DNA from: JAKAXG01 sp035702985
Lineage (GTDB): Bacteria > Actinomycetota > Acidimicrobiia > Acidimicrobiales > Palsa-688
DNA length: 30,438 nt
Reading direction: 5' to 3'
Assembly: GCA_035702985.1 (NCBI GenBank)
Contig: DASSZD010000186.1
Location: 1-30,438, forward strand
Shown: positions 16,117 to 23,305 of the stretch, in pieces
How positions within the stretch are numbered: the stretch's first letter is position 1
Layout of the letters: each line of letters begins with the position of its first letter
The notes under the pieces: model-generated
Told to the model about the DNA's origin: nothing
Databases searched by the model: none
What the model saw: only the letters and a program-made list of their open reading frames with translations
Made by a program: the position numbers and the translations under genes

Positions 16117-17037
16117 GTGGAGCGCTTGCTCCGCGAACAGAACCGCCGGACCATCAGCCGGGCCGAGCTGCAGCGCCGCCACCCGCAGCTCGAACAGGTG
16201 TCCCCCGAGGTCGGCTCGCTGGACGAGGAGGCCCTGGCCGGGGCCCTCGACCGGGACCTGGAGGAGGGGACCTCACTGCTCGTCGACCTGTCCCGGGCCA
16301 CCGATCCGAAGCTGAGGGACCGGGCCCGGCAGCTGGCCGCCCGGCTGGTCGTGCCGGCCGCACGCACATCCGGGCCGGCGGTGCCGGGCGGCAGCGTGCG
16401 CCTCGGCCCGGTCCCGGGGGAGGGAGTGGACCTGGATCTCGACGCCACCCTGGACCGGCTGGCCGAGTCGCCTCATCTGCGGGTCGGGGACCTGCGCTGG
16501 CGGGGGTGGCGGCGGCCGGGCCGGGCGGTGATCCTCCTGGTCGACGCGTCCGGCTCGGTCACCGGGCTGCCCCTCACCACGGCGGTGGTCACCGCCGCCG
16601 CCCTGGTCGCCCGCAGCGGCCCCGACGACGAGCTGGGGGTGGTGGCGTTCTGGTCCCGGGCCGTGGTCCTGCGCCCGGTGACCGAGGCCGCCCCGCCCGG
16701 CGTGGTGATCGACCGGCTGCTGGCGCTGCGCGGCGGTGACACCACCGACCTGGCCGGGGGCCTGCGGGCGGCGCTGGTCCAGGCCGGGCTGACCAGGGCC
16801 CTGCACCGCGACGTGGTGGTACTGACCGACGGGATGGCCAACGAGGGCGATGACCCGGTGCAGGTGGCCGCGGCGGCGGCCGGCGCCCGCAGCCGGATCC
16901 ACGTGCTGGCCCTCTCGTCCGAGGAACCCGACGCCCGGGAGGCCTGCACCCGGCTGGCCGCCGCCGGCGGCGGGAGGGTGGAGTTCCTGGACCGGGCCGC
17001 AGACGCGCCCGGCGCAGTGGCCCGGTTGCTGCGCTGA
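16117..17037 (+). CDS. VWA-domain protein, MoxR partner
   Basis: The 306-residue protein has an alpha-helical N-terminal half and a C-terminal von Willebrand factor A domain (about 134-306). The MIDAS metal site is complete: DASGS at 143-147, Thr in GGDTTD (209-210) and D238 in LTDGMAN. The preceding RWRGWRRPGRAVILL is like CoxE/BchD-type VWA proteins. Together with the MoxR ATPase 15 bp upstream it should form an ATPase-adaptor pair that remodels or inserts a cofactor into a client enzyme. The client may be the dehydrogenase encoded at the head of the operon. Start GTG 16117 is the first usual start after the MoxR stop; a CTG overlapping that stop is possible but unlikely. Confidence 0.88.
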   Translation: MERLLREQNRRTISRAELQRRHPQLEQVSPEVGSLDEEALAGALDRDLEEGTSLLVDLSRATDPKLRDRARQLAARLVVPAARTSGPAVPGGSVRLGPVPGEGVDLDLDATLDRLAESPHLRVGDLRWRGWRRPGRAVILLVDASGSVTGLPLTTAVVTAAALVARSGPDDELGVVAFWSRAVVLRPVTEAAPPGVVIDRLLALRGGDTTDLAGGLRAALVQAGLTRALHRDVVVLTDGMANEGDDPVQVAAAAAGARSRIHVLALSSEEPDAREACTRLAAAGGGRVEFLDRAADAPGAVARLLR

Positions 17038-17121
17038 CGCCGCCCCCCTCCCGTTGCGCACCGCCGGCCGTTTGTCACCGGATCGTCAACCGCGGGTAAC
17101 CGGTCCGCGAGGGTGGCCAGG

Positions 17122-17127
17122 GATGAT
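17122..17127 (+). promoter_or_regulatory. -10-like GATGAT for the STAS gene
   Basis: GATGAT ends 6 nt before ATG 17134 and no Shine-Dalgarno is present, so this would be a leaderless start like those in the first 9 kb. GGGTAA at about 17094 is also present but is not well placed for a known promoter class. Confidence 0.35.
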
Positions 17128-17133
17128 CGACGC

Positions 17134-17586
17134 ATGACGCTTCCCTTCGTCCGCTCCGCGAAAGCGCAGCCTGCGTCCCCGGCCAGCACGCTGGACCGGG
17201 CCAGCCGCTCGTCGTCAGGTCCGCTGAGCATGGAGTGGGCCGTAGAGGACAGATGCGTGGTGTGCCGGCCGGTGGGCGCCATCGACGCCTTCTCGGTCAG
17301 CTCGTTCCGGGAAGCGGTGGCCGCGGTGCCGTCCGGGGCGTCGCTGGTGGTGGACCTGTCCGGGGTGTCGTTCCTGGACTCGGCCGGTCTCGGGGCCCTG
17401 ATCGGGGGCATCCGCAGGCTGCGCCAGCTCGGCGGCGAGGTGGCGGTGGCCGCCCCCAGGCCGCTGATCGCCAGGGTGCTCAACACCACCGGGTTCGACC
17501 GCATAGTCGAGGTGTCCGAGACGGTGGAGCGTGCCGTGGAGGTTCTGGGGGGAGTCCTCACGGCAGCCGGGGCGGGGGGCGACTGA
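17134..17586 (+). CDS. STAS-domain anti-sigma factor antagonist
   Basis: This 150-residue protein carries a STAS domain of the SpoIIAA/RsbV type over residues 40-140. The phosphorylatable serine motif LDSAGLGALIGG is present, with S83 as the probable target of an RsbW-like kinase. The first 35 residues are Ser/Ala-rich and not conserved. In partner switching the unphosphorylated form binds the anti-sigma kinase and frees a sigma factor; the SpoIIE-type phosphatase at 9371-12076 could reset it. ATG 17134 was chosen for its GATGAT at 6 nt; ATG 17230 would remove the extension. No sigma or separate anti-sigma gene is in the window. Confidence 0.85.
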   Translation: MTLPFVRSAKAQPASPASTLDRASRSSSGPLSMEWAVEDRCVVCRPVGAIDAFSVSSFREAVAAVPSGASLVVDLSGVSFLDSAGLGALIGGIRRLRQLGGEVAVAAPRPLIARVLNTTGFDRIVEVSETVERAVEVLGGVLTAAGAGGD

Positions 17587-17776
17587 CCGGGCCGCTGCAC
17601 ATGCCATAGAGCAGAGGCCCGGTCGACAGCCCGGCCCCGTAGGGGCCGCCGCCGGACTGCGGGGTGAGCCGGCCAAGACCATGGGGCAGGCTCCGCAGCC
17701 CGGCCGGCTCCGGATGGACATGGAATGTCGCTGACCCGTCGCTCGGGCCCGGCTCGGCTGGCCGGGAGCCCTCGAC

Positions 17777-17782
17777 TACACT
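17777..17782 (+). promoter_or_regulatory. Putative -10 of the tRNA-Arg gene
   Basis: TACACT lies 15 nt before the first base of the mature tRNA, a usual distance for a tRNA promoter. The -35 is not clear in the GC-rich upstream sequence. Confidence 0.4.
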
Positions 17783-17797
17783 CATCCGGACAACCCA

Positions 17798-17870
17798 GCG
17801 CTCGTAGCCCAATGGATAGAGCATCTGACTACGGATCAGAAGGTTGGGGGTTCGAGTCCCTCCGAGCGCG
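17798..17870 (+). tRNA. tRNA-Arg (anticodon ACG)
   Basis: The 73-nt cloverleaf has acceptor arms GCGCTCG and CGAGCGC, an anticodon stem TCTGA/TCAGA around loop CTACGGA (anticodon ACG), and a T-arm with TTCGAGT. The 3' CCA is not encoded. The D-stem has one mismatch. An integrase gene directly downstream and pointing back at it suggests that the 3' end of this gene is an attachment site. Confidence 0.95.
17850..17870 (+). other. Presumed attachment site (attL/attR) at the tRNA 3' end
   Basis: Tyrosine integrases that target tRNAs commonly recombine at the T-arm and acceptor 3' half. The integrase gene lies 346 bp away in the expected orientation. I did not find a second copy of this sequence to the right, so the core is inferred from position only. 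Confidence 0.4.
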
Positions 17871-17872
17871 CC

Positions 17873-17903
17873 GGTCCTGACCAGGTAGTTCGTGGTCGGG
17901 ACC
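17873..17903. terminator. Strong hairpin after tRNA-Arg
   Basis: GGTCCTGACCA (17873-17883) pairs with TGGTCGGGACC (17893-17903) over 11 bp with one G-U pair and a 9-nt loop. A short T-run (TTTT) follows about 9 nt later. It probably ends tRNA transcription and might also be an integrase arm or core feature. Confidence 0.5.
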
Positions 17904-17956
17904 ATCCGGGCAGGTTTTCGTCCGTGCCGGTTCCGTGCCAGTAGGAGTTACGGTCG

Positions 17957-18259
17957 ATGGGCGAGGTGGTGAGCGTCGAGCGGGAGCGCACCAGCCGGCT
18001 GGCCGACGCCATCGAGCGCGAGTTGAGGGTGACCGGCGCCCGCGAGCTGCGCATACCTATGGAGGCGGTCGAAGATCCAGGCCGATGGCGACGCGCTGGG
18101 GTGCTGGCCTCGCACCGGCTCGGATTCAAGGCCTCGACGTTCGCGGTGGCCGGCGTGCTCGGCCTGATCGTGCACCAGCCGGTCACCGACGCGGAGCGAC
18201 GTCGCTTCGCGAACGCTATGGCTGCCCTGATCGTCCCGAGGGGTGCCGCTCGGTTCTGA
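17957..18259 (+). CDS. Hypothetical protein of the integrative element
   Basis: This 100-residue frame starts at ATG 17957, 9 nt after a fair Shine-Dalgarno AGGAG. The product is Arg/Glu-rich at the N-terminus (SVERERTSRLADAIERELR) with a hydrophobic stretch near residues 60-75 (FAVAGVLGLIV). I do not recognise a family. It lies between the tRNA and the integrase and overlaps the integrase 3' end by 44 bp in convergent orientation. It could be a real small gene of the element; coding potential is moderate. Confidence 0.5.
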   Translation: MGEVVSVERERTSRLADAIERELRVTGARELRIPMEAVEDPGRWRRAGVLASHRLGFKASTFAVAGVLGLIVHQPVTDAERRRFANAMAALIVPRGAARF

Positions 18260-19442
18260 GCGGCCGGCCGAGGATCAATTCGGCCATGGAGTCTGCCATC
18301 TGGCGATCCAGCTCCTCGACTGGGTGGAGGTAGATGGCCCGGGTCACTGCGCTGGTGCTGTGGCCGAGGCGGTCCGAGAGGGTCTCGATGCTTGCACCGG
18401 CTTGCAGGGCCGCGGTGGCATAGGAGTGTCGGATGTCGTGGAGCCTGATGGGCGGGAGCCCGCCCTGGTGCACGAGTGCCCGGAACCGCTTCGAGAGTGA
18501 CTCGGGGAAGATCGGCCGGCCGAGGGTGTCCCGGAAGACGCAGTCGTTGTCCCGCCAGTGACCCGGAGGGCAGACCGACTGGTCGGCCTGCTCCTGGGCC
18601 CGCCTGGCCCGCAGGGCGCCCAAGGTGGCCGTGTCGAGGCTGATGGTCCGCTCACCCGCGGCGGTCTTGGGGGCGTGGGTCTGGGCTCTTCCTGCGACCA
18701 TGACCCGGTTACGGCGGACAGTGAGCCGTCCTCGTTCGAAGTCGACGTCGGACCACTCGAGGCCGCACAGCTCGCCCCGGCGCATCCCGGTGGTGGCGGC
18801 CAGCAGCCACAGCCCGTAGAGCCGGTCCCCCTCGACGTGATGGAGGAACCTTCCGAGCTGTTCCGGCGTCCACACCGTCGGTACCCGCCGGCCGGACCCG
18901 GCCCGGGGGAGGTCTGCCTCAGCCGCCGTGACCGGATTGCGGTAGAGCAGGCCCCACCGCAGCGCGTCGGCCATCGCCATGCTCAGCACCCGACGGATCA
19001 ACTGCAACGTCCGGGCCGAGCGGGCCCGACCTCCCCTTCCCGGCTCGGCGGCCAGGGAGACGATCATCGTCGTCACGTGGTGAGGCTTGACGTCCCTCAG
19101 TTTCAGCGAGCCGAGATTCGGAATGATGTGCTTGCGGATGATCCACTCGTAGCTGGACAGGGTGGTCGGCTTCAGTCCCCGGGCCCGGCGAGCAGGCAGC
19201 CATCTCTGGAGCAGGAACTCGCTGACGGTGGCGTACCGGGTTTCGGCCACACCCCCGCTGGCGGCTCGCTCAAGCAGGGCCTGGGCGGCTGCGTGCTCGG
19301 CCTCCCGCTTGGTGGGGAACGGAGCCTTCCGCCGTCCGGGTAGTTTCACGCGCACGCGCCGGCCCGTGCCCGGGTCGACTCCGATGTCGATCTGGACTCT
19401 CCAGCCCTTCTCGCCGGGCAGCCGGTATAGGTGGCCAGCCAC
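18216..19442 (-). CDS. int: Tyrosine recombinase/integrase
   Basis: The 408-residue protein has an N-terminal AP2-like arm-binding region (about 1-60), a SAM-like core-binding domain (70-165) and a catalytic domain (185-400). The active-site residues are all present: R221 (TGMRRGEL), K259, H335-x-x-R338 (LHDIRHSYA), H361 (LGHSTSAVT) and the nucleophile Y371 (RAIYLHP). It should integrate and excise the element at the adjacent tRNA-Arg. The start is GTG 19442, only 9 nt after the stop of the excisionase-like gene and without a Shine-Dalgarno, which suggests translational coupling. Confidence 0.96.
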   Translation of the reverse strand: MAGHLYRLPGEKGWRVQIDIGVDPGTGRRVRVKLPGRRKAPFPTKREAEHAAAQALLERAASGGVAETRYATVSEFLLQRWLPARRARGLKPTTLSSYEWIIRKHIIPNLGSLKLRDVKPHHVTTMIVSLAAEPGRGGRARSARTLQLIRRVLSMAMADALRWGLLYRNPVTAAEADLPRAGSGRRVPTVWTPEQLGRFLHHVEGDRLYGLWLLAATTGMRRGELCGLEWSDVDFERGRLTVRRNRVMVAGRAQTHAPKTAAGERTISLDTATLGALRARRAQEQADQSVCPPGHWRDNDCVFRDTLGRPIFPESLSKRFRALVHQGGLPPIRLHDIRHSYATAALQAGASIETLSDRLGHSTSAVTRAIYLHPVEELDRQMADSMAELILGRPLRTERHPSGRSGQP

Positions 19443-19451
19443 AGGAGAAGG

Positions 19452-19838
19452 CTAGGCGGCGGGCCCGGTGCGGAGGACGGCCCTCAGTTCTGATCCAGGG
19501 ATCCGGATGATGCGCCCGATCCGGATTACATGGGTGGGCCAGGCGGAGCCCTCACCGGCCTCGTAGCGAGCGATTCTCCGCCGGATCGTTCGGGCCGACA
19601 CGCGTAACAGGCGGGCAGCCTCCTCGACGGTGAACGTGTCGGGCACCTTGGTCGGTCGCTCGCCGCTGTCGTATACCGGAGTGCTTGTTTCTTCGGGGGT
19701 GATGCCGGACCCAGCGGGGCATGAGAGCTCATGGGATGGATAGAGCGAGTCGCTCACGGTGGATGGCGGCAACTCCGCCCTCGGTACCGCCTGGGGGAGA
19801 CGGCGGATGGTGTTGACGGCGTTTCTCTGGTGGTCCAT
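19452..19838 (-). CDS. Excisionase-like helix-turn-helix protein
   Basis: The 128-residue product has an unstructured Ser/Pro/Thr-rich N-terminus and a C-terminal MerR/excisionase-type HTH (about 65-120) reading TFTVEEAARLLRVSARTIRR followed by a wing IRIGRIIRIPGSELRAVL. Placed directly upstream of and coupled to the integrase gene, it is likely the recombination directionality factor or a repressor of the element. ATG 19838 has AAAGGTG 6 nt upstream; the frame extends to 19877 but without a better start. Confidence 0.85.
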   Translation of the reverse strand: MDHQRNAVNTIRRLPQAVPRAELPPSTVSDSLYPSHELSCPAGSGITPEETSTPVYDSGERPTKVPDTFTVEEAARLLRVSARTIRRRIARYEAGEGSAWPTHVIRIGRIIRIPGSELRAVLRTGPAA

Positions 19839-20075
19839 GTCGCGCACCTTTCCGGCGGATCCGATCGAGCGTCTCACCTACATGGGCAGTGGAGCGTCAC
19901 ATAGCGTCGTCCGTCCTCCGTGAGCGGTCTGTTCAGACTCGTCGGCGAGGTTATGGGGCAGCATTGAATAGGTCTTCGCGGTCTATCGGTAAGGCGACCC
20001 CTGGCGAACGTCCCCGTCCTTGACGGCCTGCTTCCGATAGCGACCACCGTCCGGTGAAGACGGGTCCGATCTTGG
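19839..20075. other. Intergenic region upstream of the xis-int operon
   Basis: This gap lies between the relaxase stop and the excisionase start, both on the minus strand, and should hold the xis-int promoter. It contains AT-rich islands near 19955-19995, but I cannot assign a firm -10/-35 pair. A frame at 19874-20122 looks spurious. Confidence 0.4.
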
Positions 20076-22991
20076 TCAAAGACCGGGTGAGACCGTGGGT
20101 GCGCGTGTCGTCGACGGATCATTGTGGTTGGGTGGGAGGGTGGCGACCGGCATTCCAGGCTTGGCCTCAGCGCTCGTACGTCGGATGACCGCGTGTGCAG
20201 AGAGATCGGCTCCTTCGTTGGCTAAGACGTTGGCGAGCGCCTGATGCGCCGTGGTGGCGCTCGAGGTGATGTGGTGGCCGGTTTCGGGGTCAGGGTCGAA
20301 GCTGGTGTCGACGTAGAGCCGGTTGGCGTATCGCCCTCGGGTGGCGCAAACGTAGAGGACTTCGTGCGTGGCAGATGACGAGATGAGGGCGTGGGAGGTG
20401 TCTACGGTGCGGCCTTGGGCTTGGTGGGCGGTGGTCGCATAGGCGAGTTCCACATGGTCGGAGACGTAGTCGGCCGGGAGGCGGGCTTCGCCGCTGCCGT
20501 CGATTCGTCGGACGGTGATGCTGTGGTCCGGGTGGATGGTGGTGACGTTCCAGCGGTCGCCGTTTTTGACCCAGCCGCCGCGGGTGGTGAGGCGCCGGTC
20601 GTTTTGCCTGCTGACGACCTGGTCTCCTACGCCGGCTGTCTGGCCGGAGGCGATATCGACGCCCTCGCGGGTGGCTTCGCCGGTGTTGACGCGGTCGGCT
20701 CGTGCTCGGCGGTTGAGCTCGGCCACGGTGGCGGTGTCGCTGGCGATCATGAGGCTGGACCGGCTGGCCTCGACGTCGGTCCTCCACGCCTGGTAGAGGG
20801 CTTCCAGGAGCTGCTCACGGTGCCCCCCGATGATTCGGCCGTGGCTGTGGTAGGCGTCGATGGCTTCGGTTCGGCCGAGCCTCAGGTCGAGGCTGGCGGC
20901 CTTTTCCCAGGCGTTGGTGAACCGACGGACCTGTTCCAGGTGGGGAACGGAATCTCCACGGTCACTGGCTACCAGAGAGAAGGCGCCGCCGGCTTCCACC
21001 GCGGACAGCTGGGCCGGATCGCCAACCAAGAGAACCTTCGCTCCGGCGCTGTTGGCGGCGGTTACCAGCTCGTCAAGAGCGAGGGTGCCGGCCAAGGAGG
21101 CCTCGTCCACGATGAGCAGCTGACCGGCATGCGGACGTCGAGTCTCTATCTGGGCGTCGAGATCGGCGAGCTGCTGGCGGAGCGTCCGTGGGGCGGCATG
21201 TCCCGTGCTGGTGTGAGCCGCCCGGGTGGCGGCGAGGCGCTGGCGGCGGGCGACGAGCTCGGGAACCCGTCTGTATTCGGTGAGCCACTTGGCGGTGTTC
21301 TCCGTGGCAGTGTGCAGTTCGTCGGCGAGGGCCTCGGCGGCTGCGGCGGAGGGGGCGAGCCCGATGACGCTGCCTGGTCCGTGCTGGGCCTGCCAGGCGG
21401 CTCGTAGGGCGGCCATGGTGGTCGACTTGCCGGTCCCGGCTGGGCCGACCAGCACGTCGAGGGGCCGCCCGGAGGTAGCTATCTGTTCCACCGCCAAGGC
21501 TTGGTCGACCGACAGGTGCCGGTCGGTGCCGGGCAGGTTCCGATCCGCGATCTGGGTTACGGTCTGGCGTGATACCCATGGGCCGTCGATGCGCCGCCCG
21601 GCGTCGAGGAGGCGGCCCTCGGCGTCGAGAATCTTCTGTGTGGTGTAGATGTTGTGGGACTTCGGATGGAGCCTGGAGGTCCCATCGGCCCGCAAGTACT
21701 CGGCCGGTGTCGCGGCCGGGTTTGGAGGGTTGAGTAGCACGGAGCCGTCGAGTGCGAGAGCGGTGATCCGCTCCGCGGTGGCCACGCGCTCGGCCGGCGA
21801 GGCGAAGCGGACACCGTGGAGAATCCGTAGCGCCTCCGCCACGACGTTGTGCCGTGTGAAGGTGGCTCGACGCGAAGAAACCGCTTCGCGAGCCGCCCGA
21901 GCTGCGTCGGTCAGGATGGCCTCGCTCAAGTCATCCGACCGGAGGAGGGGCAGGTCGTTGCGGCCGGCAAGGCCGGTCACCCATGCCCTCTGCTGCTCAG
22001 CCGAACCGAGATGAGAGTCGGCCCGGGTGCGCCATCCGGCCGTCATGTCAGCCAGGCTGTGGTGCGCCTTGGCTGGACGGGTCTCAAGCGTGGCCTGCTG
22101 GGCGAGGCGCATGGTCTCGACCGTCGTCGGCCGCCGCCGGTACGCGGTCCGGAAGGCGGTCACCAGTTCGGCGGTGCGCTGCTCAACCTGCTCGGAGCGC
22201 TTAGAGAACTCGGCCATGAGCGTCTCGGGTACGCCGGTGATTTCCCAGCGGCGGTGGTCGGAATGGCGCCGGGTACGGCCCTCCCAGCCGACCCCGAGCT
22301 TCTCGGTGAGCAGGTCCGACAGGACACCTTGGTGCAGCTCGGAGAGCATGACCGACGCCTTGAACAGGCCTCGGCTGTCGAGGGTCCGCCACCGGCCGTC
22401 CGACGTGCTGCGGGCCCGGTTCCACACGACCACATGGTCATGAAGCTGCGGATCCCCCGCACGCGAATCCCAGTGGGTAAAGGCCGCTGCGACCACCCCA
22501 CACACGTCCTCCTCGATGGCACCCTGGGAGCCGGAGCGGGACCGGAACACCTCCCGCTCGGCGTAGGAGAGCACGAAGTCAATCGCTCGGCGGTGGCAGT
22601 CGTAGATCACCGCCTTGGCCTCCGGATCGGCTAGCGCCCACGCCACCGAAACAGACTTGGTCGGGCTGAAGGTCAGGTCGAAGCCGGCCACGGGCACCCG
22701 CTTGTCGGACAGGATCGGCGTTTGGCCCACCGGGTCTCCGCTGATCGGGTCGCACATCTCGCCGAGCATCCGCCGCAGGTGCTCCTCCGAGACCTCCGAC
22801 CCTTTCTCCACTCCTCGGTCGCCGTCGAGGTCGGCCAGCCCGGTGCCGAGGAACCGGCCCGGTGGGGTTCCGGTCGCCGTGTAGTAGGCGGCCAGCCCAT
22901 CGGCGGGCCGGGAGCCCTGGTCGCCGGCCGCGACTGACTCCATCAGGTACCGGAACCCTCCTCCCAGACTCACCCGCCGGATCGAGATCAC
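20076..22991 (-). CDS. MobF-family conjugative relaxase with RecD-like helicase domain
   Basis: This 971-residue TrwC/TraA-type relaxase nicks the transfer origin and unwinds the transferred strand. The N-terminus VISIRRVSLGGGFRYLMESV is the standard MobF start, and tyrosines Y36-Y37 (LAAYYTATG) are the expected nucleophiles. The metal-binding histidine triad is H173, H184 and H186 (PQLHDHVVVWN). The helicase half has Walker A GPAGTGKS (516-523), Walker B IVDEAS (627-632) and a late YATTAHQAQGRTVD motif. The start is GTG 22991, which restores the canonical N-terminus and has GGGAGG 10 nt upstream; GTG 23018 adds nine residues. It marks the element as conjugative or mobilizable. Confidence 0.95.
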   Translation of the reverse strand: MISIRRVSLGGGFRYLMESVAAGDQGSRPADGLAAYYTATGTPPGRFLGTGLADLDGDRGVEKGSEVSEEHLRRMLGEMCDPISGDPVGQTPILSDKRVPVAGFDLTFSPTKSVSVAWALADPEAKAVIYDCHRRAIDFVLSYAEREVFRSRSGSQGAIEEDVCGVVAAAFTHWDSRAGDPQLHDHVVVWNRARSTSDGRWRTLDSRGLFKASVMLSELHQGVLSDLLTEKLGVGWEGRTRRHSDHRRWEITGVPETLMAEFSKRSEQVEQRTAELVTAFRTAYRRRPTTVETMRLAQQATLETRPAKAHHSLADMTAGWRTRADSHLGSAEQQRAWVTGLAGRNDLPLLRSDDLSEAILTDAARAAREAVSSRRATFTRHNVVAEALRILHGVRFASPAERVATAERITALALDGSVLLNPPNPAATPAEYLRADGTSRLHPKSHNIYTTQKILDAEGRLLDAGRRIDGPWVSRQTVTQIADRNLPGTDRHLSVDQALAVEQIATSGRPLDVLVGPAGTGKSTTMAALRAAWQAQHGPGSVIGLAPSAAAAEALADELHTATENTAKWLTEYRRVPELVARRQRLAATRAAHTSTGHAAPRTLRQQLADLDAQIETRRPHAGQLLIVDEASLAGTLALDELVTAANSAGAKVLLVGDPAQLSAVEAGGAFSLVASDRGDSVPHLEQVRRFTNAWEKAASLDLRLGRTEAIDAYHSHGRIIGGHREQLLEALYQAWRTDVEASRSSLMIASDTATVAELNRRARADRVNTGEATREGVDIASGQTAGVGDQVVSRQNDRRLTTRGGWVKNGDRWNVTTIHPDHSITVRRIDGSGEARLPADYVSDHVELAYATTAHQAQGRTVDTSHALISSSATHEVLYVCATRGRYANRLYVDTSFDPDPETGHHITSSATTAHQALANVLANEGADLSAHAVIRRTSAEAKPGMPVATLPPNHNDPSTTRAPTVSPGL

Positions 22992-23100
22992 CGCTTCTGT
23001 TCCTCCCGGTCGCCCCACCTGGGGCGCCCACCCTTATGGGCACCGGCGCGTCAGCTAGCCCGCCAGGCCGCACCTTGGTGCCAGAGGTGTAAAGCAAATG
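22992..23100. other. Candidate transfer-origin region upstream of the relaxase
   Basis: Just upstream of the relaxase start are several short inverted repeats: GGGCGCCC near 23022, GCCCA/TGGGC around 23027-23042, and GCACC-TT-GGTGC at 23070-23081. MobF origins often lie next to the relaxase gene and carry such repeats. A nick site cannot be identified by eye. Confidence 0.25.
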
Positions 23101-23305
23101 GCCTGGTGGCCGCGTTGGTAGCTGAGAATGAGGGCGCGGTGCGGAGACGTCGGTTCAAACTGGTACGGGTTCGAGCCCGTAGAGGTGTATGGCGCGGGGT
23201 TTCTCGGGTGCCGTTGGATTGTTGCTTCCGGCAGGTGGGTCTGTGTCCTGGCAGAGGAGCCTTCCGGATCACTTCGTGGCCCATCGAAAGGGGGGTCTGA
23301 CGGAG
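23101..23305 (+). ncRNA. Possible remnant bridge-RNA region of IS110
   Basis: IS110-family elements encode a structured bridge RNA in the non-coding end ahead of the transposase. This stretch of about 205 nt sits in that place, lacks a credible protein frame and contains a perfect hairpin at 23164-23181 (TACGGG, loop TTCGAG, CCCGTA). The assignment rests on position and family knowledge; the RNA may be decayed. Confidence 0.3.

Noticed and set aside
17065..17100. GTTT...GGGTAA considered as a SigB/SigF-type promoter for the STAS gene
   Set aside because: The spacing is about 20 nt between the elements, longer than the usual 14-18.
19874..20122. 82-codon minus-strand frame
   Set aside because: Arg/Pro/Thr-rich with no ribosome site or family; overlaps both neighbouring genes.
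23130..23181. tRNA-like T-arm sequence considered as a tRNA fragment or second attachment site
   Set aside because: The hairpin has a 6-nt loop, lacks acceptor and anticodon arms, and does not match the tRNA-Arg 3' end.
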